Made by a program: the position numbers and the translations under genes. Positions 47,954 through 57,264 of a stretch of DNA of 64,000 nucleotides are shown here, piece after piece (position 1 is the first letter of the stretch; every line of letters starts with the position of its first letter). Origin of the DNA: G963667145 sp963667145 (GTDB taxonomy: Bacteria; Cloacimonadota; Cloacimonadia; G963667145); the NCBI GenBank assembly GCA_963667145.1, contig OY762943.1:1364001-1428000 (forward strand). Reading direction: 5' to 3'. Under the pieces are notes generated by a model. The model was not told the origin of the DNA. It worked only from the letters and a program-made list of their open reading frames with translations, and searched no databases.

Positions 47954-48162
47954 ACTTTGGTTTTTTGTTACTGACCAAATTGTAACACTGATATGTTCAT
48001 TAGAAAAGTTAGACATGAGTTTTAGGGAAGATTTTGTTATAGGATTTGAGTGTTTGTAAGTAATTATAGTCCTATTCCTTATCTCTTTTCTTTTTCACTT
48101 GACAATTAATTTTTTGTTTTGCCTTTTCGGTACGATGAAAATATTTAAAGGAGGTATTTAAA

Positions 48163-49446
48163 ATGTCTAAATCGAAAAGCGGTATGTTTGATTGGTATTT
48201 TAAATCGAATTTGTTGGTAAGAATTTTGGTGGGGCTTATTCTAGGTGCTATTGTAGGTCTAATTGGAGGAGAGAGTATCTCATGGTTGAAACCACTTGGA
48301 GATATTTTTGTGAGACTTCTCAAAATGATAGTTATGCCTGTTGTCTTGAGTACTTTAGTAGTTGGAGCGGCTAGTATTAGTCCTGCAAAATTGGGAAAAG
48401 TTGGAATCAAGGCAGTGCTTTTCTACCTTATAACCAGTGCTTTTGCTGTAGCTGTTGGGCTTGTAATGGGGAATCTTTTTAAACCTGGCATAGGGCTTAA
48501 TCTTGGCAATTTTGGTAGTGCTGCTGGTAAAGTTGTTAATGCTCCGAGTTTAGCAGATACTTTTTTGAATATTATTCCCAAAAATCCTCTCGACTGCATC
48601 GTGTCGGGGAAGATTTTGCCTTCAATCTTTTTTGCTATTATTTTCGGTATAGCTTTATCTTATCTTAAAGTTAGTAAAGATGCAAGAATCAAAAAAGCGG
48701 GTGATATTTTGTTCAACGTTTTTGATGCAACTGCGGAAGTTATGTATCTTATAGTTCGTTGGGTTATGCAATATGCTCCAATCGGAGTTTTTGCTCTTAT
48801 CGCTGTTGTTTTTGGCAAGCAAGGTTTAAAAGCTGTTGGTCCTTTGGGAACTGTAACTTTGGCGGCGTTTATTGGCTATATATTGCAAGTTGTTATTGTT
48901 TATACTCTTCTCGCAAAAGTTGCTGGCATACAACCTTTCAAATTGTTGAGCAAAATTAAAGCTCCTATGATTACAGCTTTCGTTACTCGTAGCAGTAGTG
49001 GTACTTTGCCTGTTTCCATGAAGACAGCCGATGAAGAATTGGGAATTCATAAAGATGTTTACTCTTTCTCTTTGCCTCTTGGTGCCACCATCAATATGGA
49101 TGGGACAGCTATTTACCAAGGTGTTTGTGCCATGTTTATCGGGTTTGCTGTTGGAATGCCGTTGAGTATAGGAGCTCAGATTACGGTTATTGTAACTGCT
49201 GTTTTGGCATCAATTGGTACTGCAGGTGTTCCCGGAGCAGGAGCTATTATGCTTATGTTGGTTTTGGAATCTATTGGAATGCCTCTTGAGGCAGGTTCGC
49301 CCGTGGCAGCTGCTTATGCTATGATTTTGGGAATTGACGCTATTTTGGATATGGGACGTACTTGTATTAACGTTACTGGAGATATGACTTGTTCTACGAT
49401 TATTGCTAAGAGTGAAGGATTACTCGATTTGGATAAGTGGAAATAA
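48163..49446 (+). CDS. Sodium/proton:dicarboxylate (glutamate/aspartate) symporter
   Basis: 427-residue DAACS-family transporter with about eight membrane helices and two re-entrant loops. Signature motifs: serine-rich RSSSGTLPVSM (re-entrant loop 1), NMDGTAIYQG (sodium/substrate site) and AGVPGAG (loop 2), then DMGRTCINVTGD with the substrate-binding Asp/Arg/Asn. AAAGGAGG precedes the ATG. A terminator separates it from the amino-acid racemase gene that follows, but the functional link is clear. Confidence 0.94.
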   Translation: MSKSKSGMFDWYFKSNLLVRILVGLILGAIVGLIGGESISWLKPLGDIFVRLLKMIVMPVVLSTLVVGAASISPAKLGKVGIKAVLFYLITSAFAVAVGLVMGNLFKPGIGLNLGNFGSAAGKVVNAPSLADTFLNIIPKNPLDCIVSGKILPSIFFAIIFGIALSYLKVSKDARIKKAGDILFNVFDATAEVMYLIVRWVMQYAPIGVFALIAVVFGKQGLKAVGPLGTVTLAAFIGYILQVVIVYTLLAKVAGIQPFKLLSKIKAPMITAFVTRSSSGTLPVSMKTADEELGIHKDVYSFSLPLGATINMDGTAIYQGVCAMFIGFAVGMPLSIGAQITVIVTAVLASIGTAGVPGAGAIMLMLVLESIGMPLEAGSPVAAAYAMILGIDAILDMGRTCINVTGDMTCSTIIAKSEGLLDLDKWK

Positions 49447-49462
49447 GTTAAAGTTAAATTTT

Positions 49463-49501
49463 GAGTGTCGTTTTTGAGAAACTGAAAGCGACACTCTTTT
49501 T
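49463..49501 (+). terminator. Intrinsic terminator after the dicarboxylate symporter
   Basis: GAGTGTCG (49463-49470) pairs perfectly with CGACACTC (49489-49496), followed by TTTTT. Confidence 0.88.
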
Positions 49502-49524
49502 CGTAGTAATTTTAAGGAGAGGTT

Positions 49525-50256
49525 GTGAGCAAAATTGTTGGGATTGTTGGTGGAGTTGGACCTTTAGCTGGAGTTGATTTTCACAGAAAGATTGTTGAAG
49601 CTACCAAGGTTAGTAAAGATCAAGAGCATTTGGAGATTTATCATATTTCTGCTTCGGGTAAAATAGGAGATCGCAGTGCGTATTTGAAAGATAGGTCTTT
49701 GCCCAATCCAGCGTATGGTATAATTTATGCTATGAAAAAGCTATTGCAAATAGGAGCTGGTATTTTAACCATTCCTTGTAATACAGCTCATTCTACTCCA
49801 ATATTGTCTATTGTTTTGGATTATCTTCAGGATAAAGATGTTAAGTTTATTAATCTTGTTGAGCAAACGTGTTTGAAGATTAATAATCTCAAATTGCGAA
49901 AAGTAGGCTTGTTATCAACTCTTGGAACTTATGGTAGTGGTGTTTATGCAGAATATTTTTCAGAGCTTGATTGTGGCGAATTGATTTGTCCTGATGAAGA
50001 AGATATGAATTTAGTCAGTTCTGCGATTTATGATTCTAAGAGAGGAATAAAAAGTGGTGGTGATTTTTCATGGGCAAAAGAGCGTTTGGATAGAGTTGCT
50101 CGTGAGTTGATTGGTAAAGGAGCAGAAGCTATTATCATGGGTTGTACTGAGATTCCTTTGGCAATGCAACAGAAAGATTTTGATGTAAAATTATTAGATC
50201 CATGTATGGTTCTTGCTCAAGAAGTTGTGAAGGAGGCAGGTAATTGGGATATTTAA
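49525..50256 (+). CDS. Aspartate/glutamate racemase family protein
   Basis: 243-residue PLP-independent racemase. Both catalytic cysteines are present, in IPCNTAH (about 87) and MGCTEIPL (about 215). It opens with GIVGGVGPLAGVDF like the aspartate racemase subgroup. GTG start at 49525 has AAGGAGAGG upstream. The last 13 bases overlap the next gene. Context of a glutamate/aspartate transporter supports acidic amino acids as substrates. Confidence 0.88.
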   Translation: MSKIVGIVGGVGPLAGVDFHRKIVEATKVSKDQEHLEIYHISASGKIGDRSAYLKDRSLPNPAYGIIYAMKKLLQIGAGILTIPCNTAHSTPILSIVLDYLQDKDVKFINLVEQTCLKINNLKLRKVGLLSTLGTYGSGVYAEYFSELDCGELICPDEEDMNLVSSAIYDSKRGIKSGGDFSWAKERLDRVARELIGKGAEAIIMGCTEIPLAMQQKDFDVKLLDPCMVLAQEVVKEAGNWDI

Positions 50257-51338
50257 TTTGTGGTGAATGTGGGAAAAAATATGAGGAAACTCAAGCAGTT
50301 TGGTGTTGTGACTGTGGAGGGTTGTTAGATTATAAAGGCGATTCTATTTTTGATGTGGGGAAGGTTGATAAAAGTGAAAACAGCTTGTGGCGATATCATC
50401 ATGTATTACCTGTTTCATTTGAAAATAGAGTTAGTTTTGGTGAGGGTTTTACTCCGTTGCAGAAAATTTGTGTGAAAGGCAAAGACGTTCTATTTAAATT
50501 TGATCATATTTTCCCCAGTGGTTCTTACAAGGACAGAGGGGCTACAGTTTTAGTTAGCAAAATAAAGGAGTTGGGTATTGAGCAAGTTGTGGAAGATTCT
50601 TCTGGCAATGCAGGAGCAGCGATAGCTGCTTATTGTGCTAAGGCAGGTATAAAGAGCAAAATTCTTGTACCTGCTAATAATTCTCTTAGTAAACTAAAGC
50701 AAATTTCACAAGTTGGTGCGGAATTAGTCACAATAGAAGGAAGTAGGCAGGATGTTGCTGATAAGGCTTTAGAGTTAGCCCATGATAGTTATTATGCCAG
50801 TCATAGTTATAATCCTTATTTCTTTGAAGGAACCAAGACTTTTGCTTTTGAGATTTGTGAACAATTGGGTTGGGATACACCTGATGTTGTAGTTTTGCCT
50901 GTTGGTAATGGTACTTTGCTTTTAGGTGCTTATATGGGATTTAAGCAATTGCTTGCAGGAGGAGTTATAAGCAAATTGCCGAAAATTATTGGTGTGCAGG
51001 CAGAGAATTGTTCTCCTTTGGCGAAGAGCTTTGAAAGTGGGAATTATGAGAAAATATTGGATGTTGTAGTTGGAGAGACTTTGGCAGAAGGAATAGCTAT
51101 TAGTAAACCAATAAGGTTTCAACAAATTTTACAAGCTGTTAGAGATAGTGATGGTTTTTTTGTTACCGTCTCTGAGGATCATCTGAAAGATGCTTGGAGT
51201 CGGGTGCAAAGAATGGGAATCTATATTGAACCAACCGCCGTAGCTGCATATGTTGGTGTAGAAAAGTATTTAGAAAGTAGAGGCAAAAATAATGAGATTG
51301 TAGTTTCTGTTTTCACAGGACATGGGTTGAAAAAGTAG
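50244..51338 (+). CDS. Threonine-synthase-like PLP enzyme
   Basis: 364-residue fold-type II PLP enzyme. An N-terminal zinc ribbon has CGECG (about 6-10) and CCDCGG (about 21-26). The PLP lysine is in SGSYKDRG (about 92-99), followed by EDSSGNAGAAIAAYC and a glycine-rich PVGNGTLLLG. ThrC is the closest family, but the gene sits with a racemase and dicarboxylate transporter rather than hom/thrB, so a lyase or beta-replacement reaction on an acidic or hydroxy amino acid is possible. TTG start at 50244 is supported by AAGGAGG seven bases upstream. Confidence 0.8.
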   Translation: MGYLICGECGKKYEETQAVWCCDCGGLLDYKGDSIFDVGKVDKSENSLWRYHHVLPVSFENRVSFGEGFTPLQKICVKGKDVLFKFDHIFPSGSYKDRGATVLVSKIKELGIEQVVEDSSGNAGAAIAAYCAKAGIKSKILVPANNSLSKLKQISQVGAELVTIEGSRQDVADKALELAHDSYYASHSYNPYFFEGTKTFAFEICEQLGWDTPDVVVLPVGNGTLLLGAYMGFKQLLAGGVISKLPKIIGVQAENCSPLAKSFESGNYEKILDVVVGETLAEGIAISKPIRFQQILQAVRDSDGFFVTVSEDHLKDAWSRVQRMGIYIEPTAVAAYVGVEKYLESRGKNNEIVVSVFTGHGLKK

Positions 51339-51344
51339 GAGAGA

Positions 51345-51674
51345 CTATTTCTTCATCAGAATGTCGCTGATGTTCAGAACGATAACACCTACTACGATTA
51401 GCAAGATAGATACTATTTTCAGGGCGTTGCATGGCTCATTGAAGAAGAAAATCCCTATCAAAGACACACCCAATATTCCTAATCCTGCCCATATGGCGTA
51501 GGCGAAGCTTATGTCAAACTGCCTCAGGGCGAACATAAATACTGTGAGTCCGATTGCCCAAAAAACGAATGTGAAAATGGATGGGTACAGCTTTGTGAAG
51601 CCGAGCGACATTTTCATGCAGGTTGAGCCGAGCAATTCTGCGACTATTCCGATACTTAGCAAAAGCCATTTCAT
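51345..51674 (-). CDS. Small multidrug resistance (SMR) transporter
   Basis: 109-residue four-helix membrane protein. The essential Glu13 lies in the IVAELLGSTCMKMS motif, and AYAIWAGLGILGVSLIG is typical of helix 3. Works as an antiparallel dimer exporting cations or guanidinium-type compounds; EmrE- and SugE-like functions cannot be separated here. Convergent with the PLP-enzyme gene, six bases apart. Confidence 0.9.
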   Translation of the reverse strand: MKWLLLSIGIVAELLGSTCMKMSLGFTKLYPSIFTFVFWAIGLTVFMFALRQFDISFAYAIWAGLGILGVSLIGIFFFNEPCNALKIVSILLIVVGVIVLNISDILMKK

Positions 51675-51874
51675 TCTTCCTCCTTAAGTTACAAATCAAT
51701 TATTGTGAGAAAAATTGTCCTTTGAAGTTTGTAAAATCCACGTTATTTCCGTGCTCTTTGTCAATTAAAATGGATAGCTTTACGGTGCAAACCTTTTTTC
51801 TTGACTTTATTTTTACGAAAGCTAAGTTTTGTCTATTAATCTGATTCTGATTAAAGTCCAAGGAGGATAATGCG

Positions 51875-52210
51875 ATGAAAATTTGTTTCCCTGTAGACAG
51901 CGGTAACGCTGAGAAAAGCAAGGTGCTGGACAGTTGTGTTGATGCACCTTTTTTTGTGGTTTATGATGACAGTACAAAAGAGTTTATAGCTGTTGAGAAC
52001 AAGCATATAAATTCTGATCACGATGGATACGACCCGATGGCTTCGTTTATTGAGAACAAAATTGATGCCGTAATTGTGGGGGGTATTAGCACAAGTACAC
52101 TGAAGAAATTCAACGGGGCGAAGATTAAAGTTTATAAAGGCGTTGTTGGGACGGTTGAGGAAAATATAGTTCAGTTCAATCAGGTTGGCTTGCATGAATT
52201 TACCTTTTAA
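51875..52210 (+). CDS. NifX/NifB-type dinitrogenase cofactor-binding domain protein
   Basis: 111-residue stand-alone domain of PF02579. It has MKICFPVD...KVLDSCVDAPFFVVYD and the DAVIVGGISTSTLKKF segment. Such small proteins occur in many anaerobes without nitrogenase and may bind iron-sulfur or molybdenum-type clusters. No nif genes are nearby. AAGGAGG precedes the ATG; an intrinsic terminator follows. Confidence 0.85.
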   Translation: MKICFPVDSGNAEKSKVLDSCVDAPFFVVYDDSTKEFIAVENKHINSDHDGYDPMASFIENKIDAVIVGGISTSTLKKFNGAKIKVYKGVVGTVEENIVQFNQVGLHEFTF

Positions 52211-52269
52211 CACATCTAATGAAAGGTAGTTAGGAACATAAGTTAAATAAAAAAAAGCAGTTTTAATGG

Positions 52270-52302
52270 CTCTCTTATCGGAAACGGTGAGAGAGTTTTT
52301 TT
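52270..52302 (+). terminator. Intrinsic terminator with GAAA tetraloop
   Basis: CTCTCTTATCG (52270-52280) pairs with CGGTGAGAGAG (52285-52295), eleven base pairs with a GAAA loop, followed by seven T residues. Confidence 0.93.
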
Positions 52303-52511
52303 GTGAAAAATTGCAACGACTATCTTTTCATTTATAACAAGATAGAGCAAGTTAAGGCAAGCCAATTTTCCATCAAGAAGACATAAAACCTACCTATTGG
52401 TTTGTTTCTGTTTTTTGTTTTCATTGGTTTTGACATTTGTTTCTGAAAAAAAAGTCTGACCCTGACGAAACTAAGTTGAAAATTGGTTCAACGCAATCGA
52501 TAGGAGAAAAA

Positions 52512-53831
52512 ATGAAAAAGATATTAATGTTGGTTTTGGGAATGATGGTAATGGGACAGTTGTTTGCTGGAGGAATAGATAATAAGCAAAATCTTGGTTC
52601 GCTCTATATGGGAGAGCCTACCAGAAACGTGGCGATAGACGCTGCTGATATTGCAGCATTCAACCCTGCAGGAATTATGTTGGGAGAAGACGGATTGGGC
52701 TTGAGGTTTGATTGTCAATATGTGAATAAGAAATACGAACACACTTATACAGATGCACGCGAAGGCAAAAAGGTTACCAAGGATCAAAATGCACCGTCGA
52801 TTATCCCTAACGCTTTTGCTACATACAAAAAGAACAATTGGGGTCTATTCGGCAGTTTCACCATTAATGGTGGTGGTGGTACGGTTGACTACAAGGACGG
52901 TAATGCAACTACTTATGGGTTGTGTGCCTCTTTTGCCTCTTCATTAAAGACTAAAACTGGAGCAACTGCTGTTTCATTTGCGAACGATGCTGTTAAAGCA
53001 AGCAGTGTTTATTATACAATGACAACAGGTGGAGCTTATCAAGTGAATGAGCAGATTTCAGTAGCTCTAGGAGCAAGATATATCTATGCTGATAAAAGCA
53101 TTGAAGCCAGTGCAGATTTCACTCCAGTAGGAGGGGTGTATAATGGTGTGGTGCAAGATTTAAAATTAGAATATTTGGAAACAGCTCATGGCTTTGGTGG
53201 AGTTGTTAGTGTTGATTATGTTCCAATTGATCCTTTACGTTTTGCTCTTCGTTATGAGAGTCAAGTGAACCTTGATTTTGAACTGGAAGATAAGTCTAAT
53301 ACTAATGGAACAAGTGTCTTGGCTGGTCAAGGCAAAAAAGATGGTGACAAAAATCGTCGTGATTTGCCTGCACTTCTTGGATTTGGTGCTAATTATGAAG
53401 TGAATGATAAATTGAGTTTCGCTACTTCTCTTACATACTACTTTGATGAAAATGCAACTTGGGATAGCTATAATACTACTACAAAAACATCATACAATCT
53501 TGCGGATAAAGTTTCTGACAACTCATACGATTGGGCATTGTCTGCTAAGTATATTTTTTCCGAGAAAATCTGGGGAACGATTGGTTACATGAGGACTGAA
53601 AACAATTTGTCAGCTTCCAACTATACCTTGGGTGAGCAAATGAGCCCTCCTTTGGATTGTAACTCTTATAGTATGGGTGGTGGTTACAAATTCACCAAAG
53701 AGATGAGTGTAAACCTTTCTTACATGGCGAATGTTTATGAAAGTGAATCAGGTTCTATTAGCAATAGTATTCCTGTTGAGTATAGTAAGCTGAATAATAT
53801 TTTCGCACTTGGTTTTGAGTATAGGATGTAA
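52512..53831 (+). CDS. OmpP1/FadL-family outer-membrane protein
   Basis: 439-residue outer-membrane beta-barrel. The signal peptide is MKKILMLVLGMMVMGQLFAG. The family's N-terminal hatch appears as NVAIDAADIAAFNPAGIMLG (about 40-59), followed by alternating strands and a final FALGFEYRM strand, which lacks the usual terminal Phe. Relatives import long-chain fatty acids or other hydrophobic compounds, fitting the fatty-acid genes downstream, though promoter sharing is unlikely. GGAG precedes ATG 52512, preferred to the upstream in-frame ATG at 52437 that would bury the signal peptide. Confidence 0.87.
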   Translation: MKKILMLVLGMMVMGQLFAGGIDNKQNLGSLYMGEPTRNVAIDAADIAAFNPAGIMLGEDGLGLRFDCQYVNKKYEHTYTDAREGKKVTKDQNAPSIIPNAFATYKKNNWGLFGSFTINGGGGTVDYKDGNATTYGLCASFASSLKTKTGATAVSFANDAVKASSVYYTMTTGGAYQVNEQISVALGARYIYADKSIEASADFTPVGGVYNGVVQDLKLEYLETAHGFGGVVSVDYVPIDPLRFALRYESQVNLDFELEDKSNTNGTSVLAGQGKKDGDKNRRDLPALLGFGANYEVNDKLSFATSLTYYFDENATWDSYNTTTKTSYNLADKVSDNSYDWALSAKYIFSEKIWGTIGYMRTENNLSASNYTLGEQMSPPLDCNSYSMGGGYKFTKEMSVNLSYMANVYESESGSISNSIPVEYSKLNNIFALGFEYRM

Positions 53832-53940
53832 TAGGCTTTTAGAGAGAATTTGACCTTTTTTACCACCTATTTAACTTGACATATATTAGGGTGAGAAAAA
53901 TTTGCAATCTTAGAGAATGTTAAATTTTTAGGAGATTTAA

Positions 53941-54126
53941 ATGGCTGTACCAAAAAGAAAAACTTCCAAACAAAGGAAGAGAAAAAGAAGAACTCATTTC
54001 AAAGCTGTGTTGCCGGGTATTTCTGAATGTTCTAATTGTGGTGCTACCGTAAGACCTCATCACCTTTGTACAAGTTGTGGTTACTATGGTGGTAAAGAGG
54101 TTGTAGAGGTTTCTGACGCACAATAG
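53941..54126 (+). CDS. rpmF: Ribosomal protein L32
   Basis: 61-residue protein beginning MAVPKRKTSKQRKRKRR with a zinc ribbon CSNCG...CTSCG (residues 30-49). Located upstream of plsX as in many bacteria. A TTGACA at about 53875-53880 may be the -35 of the rpmF-fatty-acid operon. TTAGGAG precedes the ATG. Confidence 0.98.
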   Translation: MAVPKRKTSKQRKRKRRTHFKAVLPGISECSNCGATVRPHHLCTSCGYYGGKEVVEVSDAQ

Positions 54127-54138
54127 AATTTATAATCT

Positions 54139-55188
54139 ATGAAAATAGCTGTTGATGCTTTTGGTGGAGATTTTGCTCCTGCTTGTGAAGTAGCTGGTAG
54201 TGTTCGTGCCCTTGAGAGAGGATTTTGCGGAAAAATAGTGCTGGTTGGCAGGCAAGAAGAAATCGAGAGTGAGCTTAGTAAGTACACTTATGACAAGAGC
54301 AAAATAGAAGTAGTTGATGCCCGTGAGGTTATCACTATGGAAGACAAAGGTGCCAGAGCGGTTCGCAAGAAGAAAGATTCGTCGTTAGTTAGAGCTTTGG
54401 AACTGTATAAGCTGAAGAAGGTGGATGCTGTTTTTTCAGCGGGGAACACTGGAGCGGTGATGGCTGCTTCGTTGCTGACCTACGGTAGAATCAAGGGCAT
54501 TTCACGTCCTGCGATAGCTACTTTGTTCCCTGGCATCGATAGAGCGAAAGTCGTTTTGGATGTTGGGGCGAACGCAGATTGCAAGCCAGATGTTTTGGTG
54601 CAATTCGCACAGATGGGTAGCTTGTATTCACATTTCTACTTCGACATAGATCGTCCCAAGGTTGGTTTGCTGAATATCGGCGAGGAAGACACCAAGGGTT
54701 CACAGTTGTACGTCAAAGCTCATGACGGATTGGCGAAAGAGCGGAGTGTGAACTTCATCGGGAACATCGAGCCGTCGGCTGTGTACGGAGATGTGGATGT
54801 AGTGGTATGCGATGGATTTACGGGGAATATCTTTCTGAAGTCTGTCGAAGGTGCGAGCAAGTTCATATTAAAGAAACTCAAGAGCGGAATCAAGAAGAGT
54901 TTGTGGGCTAAACTAGGCTCTTTGTTTATGAAATCCGTTTTTTCCTTATTCAAAAAAGAGATGGATCCATCTGTTTATGGCGGAGCTTTGCTGTTGGGTC
55001 TTAAGGGCATTACCGTGGTTGGTCATGGCTCCAGTAGCGAAGATGCTATTGCTGGAGGCATCAGCTTTGCGTCTCAAACTGCCAAATCGGGAATAGTTCG
55101 CTATTGCAGAGATTTTTTCGAGTATCGCGGAAGCAAGAACGACAAAATTTCAAGCAAGATAAAACGATATTGGTCGTTGTGTTCTTGA
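54139..55188 (+). CDS. plsX: Phosphate acyltransferase PlsX
   Basis: 349-residue enzyme making acyl-phosphate from acyl-ACP for phospholipid synthesis. It starts MKIAVDAFGGDFAPACEV (family AxDAMGGD, here with Phe for Met), has FSAGNTGAVMAASLL (about 97-111), LLNIGEED (about 175-182) and VVCDGFTGNIFLK. Twelve bases after rpmF. Little ribosome-site signal. Confidence 0.97.
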   Translation: MKIAVDAFGGDFAPACEVAGSVRALERGFCGKIVLVGRQEEIESELSKYTYDKSKIEVVDAREVITMEDKGARAVRKKKDSSLVRALELYKLKKVDAVFSAGNTGAVMAASLLTYGRIKGISRPAIATLFPGIDRAKVVLDVGANADCKPDVLVQFAQMGSLYSHFYFDIDRPKVGLLNIGEEDTKGSQLYVKAHDGLAKERSVNFIGNIEPSAVYGDVDVVVCDGFTGNIFLKSVEGASKFILKKLKSGIKKSLWAKLGSLFMKSVFSLFKKEMDPSVYGGALLLGLKGITVVGHGSSSEDAIAGGISFASQTAKSGIVRYCRDFFEYRGSKNDKISSKIKRYWSLCS

Positions 55189-55200
55189 GGAGGGAATTTT

Positions 55201-56154
55201 ATGTATAAAGATAAAAAAATAGCTTTTGTTTTCCCCGGTCAGGGTTCTCAGTATGTGGGAATGGCTGGGGATTTTATCGTGTCTGACGCTGAGATGAAAA
55301 AAGTTGCGGAAGATTTTTCGCAAGCGATGGGATTTGATTTGCTGGATGTGATGCAAAATGGACCAGAAGAGAAGTTGGCTCAAACGGAATTTACTCAGCC
55401 TTCTGTTTTGTTTCATTCTTACTTGGCTTTGCGAGCGTTTTTGAAAGAAGTGGATATTGCTCCAGATTTTGTTGCAGGGCACTCCTTGGGTGAATTTTCG
55501 GCTTTGGTAGCATCAGGTGTTTTGAATATCAACGATGCTTTGGCTCTTGTGCATAAGCGAGGGAAATTTATGGCTTCGGCTGGCGAAGGTAACAACGGTG
55601 GTATGTGTGCGATTGTGGGCTTGGGAATAGATGAAGTCGAAAAAATCTGTGCTGAGGCGAGTGCTGATGGACTCGTGGCTGTGGTTGCGAATTTCAACTC
55701 TCCTGTGCAAGTGGTTGCTTCTGGTCACGGTGAGGCTGTGCAAAAAGTGGCTGAATTGGCGAAATCTGCGGGAGCTAAAAGAGCTCTTCCTTTGGCTGTC
55801 AGTTGTGCGTTTCACAGTCCTTTGATGAAATCTGCGGCGGAAAATTTGGCAAAAGAGTTGGACAAAATTGAATTTAAAGAAGGATTTTGTTCGGTGGTCA
55901 GCAATGTAGATGCCGAATTGCATTCCAATGTGGCGGAGATAAAGAAAAATCTGATTAAACAAGTTGATGGTGCTGTGCTGTGGACGTCTTCCGTGGAGAA
56001 GATGTTGGCTGAGGGAGTTGAAGTTTTTATAGAGTTCGGTCCTGGCAAAGCTGTTAGCGGAATGATAAAGAAAACTGACAAAAAAGTTACAGTGATGAAC
56101 GTTGCTAAGGTGGAAGATGTGGCGGAAGTTGTAGCTAAATTAAACGAATTATAA
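55201..56154 (+). CDS. fabD: Malonyl-CoA:ACP transacylase
   Basis: 317-residue FabD. FVFPGQGSQYVGMAGDF begins it, the nucleophile is Ser92 or near in AGHSLGEFSAL, and AVSCAFHSPLM holds the catalytic His (about 201). FGPGKAVSGMIKK ends the fold. GAGGAGGG precedes the ATG. fabH, which often lies between plsX and fabD, is absent. Confidence 0.97.
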   Translation: MYKDKKIAFVFPGQGSQYVGMAGDFIVSDAEMKKVAEDFSQAMGFDLLDVMQNGPEEKLAQTEFTQPSVLFHSYLALRAFLKEVDIAPDFVAGHSLGEFSALVASGVLNINDALALVHKRGKFMASAGEGNNGGMCAIVGLGIDEVEKICAEASADGLVAVVANFNSPVQVVASGHGEAVQKVAELAKSAGAKRALPLAVSCAFHSPLMKSAAENLAKELDKIEFKEGFCSVVSNVDAELHSNVAEIKKNLIKQVDGAVLWTSSVEKMLAEGVEVFIEFGPGKAVSGMIKKTDKKVTVMNVAKVEDVAEVVAKLNEL

Positions 56155-56157
56155 GTG

Positions 56158-56898
56158 ATGATATTGAAAGACAAAGTAGCGGTGATTACTGGCAGTGCTA
56201 GGGGAATAGGTTTTGGGATTGCCAAACTTTTTGCTGAGAATGGGGCGAAGGTTTTTGTGGTGGATTTGGATGCTGATGCTGTGAATAAGGCAGTTGCTTC
56301 TCTAAAATCTTTTGGTACTGTGATTGGCGTGGAAGCGAATGTTACAGATGGCGAAAGCATGAGCAAGGTGTTTGACAGTGCTAAGGAGAATTTTGGTTCG
56401 GTTGACATTTTGATAAACAACGCTGGAATTACCCGAGATGGACTTTTGCTACGGATGAAAGAACAAGATTGGGATATGGTGATGGATGTGAACCTCAAGG
56501 GAGCTTTCGTTAGTACGCAGAGAGTCAGCAAAATCATGATGAAGCAAAAGTCGGGAGTCATCATCAATTTAGCCTCTGTGATAGGGCTTATGGGCAATGC
56601 GGGGCAAGCGAATTACGCTGCGAGCAAAGGTGGTCTTATCGCCTTTAGCAAGTCCGTGGCGAAGGAATTTGGGTCTCGTGGCATTAGGTGTAACGCTGTT
56701 GCTCCAGGGTTTATTAAAACTGAGATGACGGAAATTTTGCCTGAAGAAGTTGTGAAGAGTTACAAGTCGGAAATTCCTTTGGGAGAATTGGGGACTGTGG
56801 AAGATGTCGCCGAGTTGTGTTTGTTCTTGGCGAGTGATAAAGCAAAATATATTACCGGTCAAACCATCAATGTTGATGGTGGGATTGTAATGAGATAA
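56158..56898 (+). CDS. fabG: 3-oxoacyl-ACP reductase
   Basis: 246-residue short-chain dehydrogenase. Cofactor motif TGSARGIGFGIA (about 12-23), NNAGITRDGLL (about 85-95), catalytic Ser in NLASVIGL, and YAASKGG with Tyr/Lys (about 150-154); it ends QTINVDGGIVM as FabG does. The ATG at 56158 follows an in-frame GTG at 56155, so the start is uncertain by a codon. Three bases after fabD. Confidence 0.96.
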   Translation: MILKDKVAVITGSARGIGFGIAKLFAENGAKVFVVDLDADAVNKAVASLKSFGTVIGVEANVTDGESMSKVFDSAKENFGSVDILINNAGITRDGLLLRMKEQDWDMVMDVNLKGAFVSTQRVSKIMMKQKSGVIINLASVIGLMGNAGQANYAASKGGLIAFSKSVAKEFGSRGIRCNAVAPGFIKTEMTEILPEEVVKSYKSEIPLGELGTVEDVAELCLFLASDKAKYITGQTINVDGGIVMR

Positions 56899-56940
56899 AA
56901 AAAAATAAAAAGAAGTTATAACCATTTAGGAGGACTGGAA

Positions 56941-57174
56941 ATGGATATTGAAGCTAAAGTAAGAGATATTATTGTGGAAGAATTGGATGTTGACGCTGCT
57001 GAGGTAGTTCCTTCTGCCAGTTATATTGACGATTTGGGTGCAGATTCTCTGGATACTGTTGAACTTATTATGAAATTTGAAGAAGAGTTTGATATTGAAA
57101 TTCCTGATGAAGATGCAGGTAAGCTTAAAACTGTTGGAGAATCTATAGAGTATCTTAAAGAGAAATTAGGCTAA
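56941..57174 (+). CDS. acpP: Acyl carrier protein
   Basis: 77-residue acidic carrier with the phosphopantetheine-attachment Ser36 in DLGADSLDTVEL. AGGAGG lies five to seven bases before the ATG. A terminator-like hairpin separates it from fabF, which would allow higher acpP expression. Confidence 0.98.
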   Translation: MDIEAKVRDIIVEELDVDAAEVVPSASYIDDLGADSLDTVELIMKFEEEFDIEIPDEDAGKLKTVGESIEYLKEKLG

Positions 57175-57183
57175 CATTTTTAA

Positions 57184-57246
57184 AGTAGCTATTTTTTTGG
57201 AAATGAAAATGGTTTTTCGTACCAAAGGGGTAGCTACTATTTTTTT
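57184..57246 (+). terminator. Terminator/attenuator between acpP and fabF
   Basis: AGTAGCTA (57184-57191) pairs perfectly with TAGCTACT (57231-57238), followed by ATTTTTTT. The loop is long (39 bases) and rich in T and G. It may stop part of the transcription after acpP. Confidence 0.6.
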
Positions 57247-57264
57247 ATTAAGGAGAATTAATGT

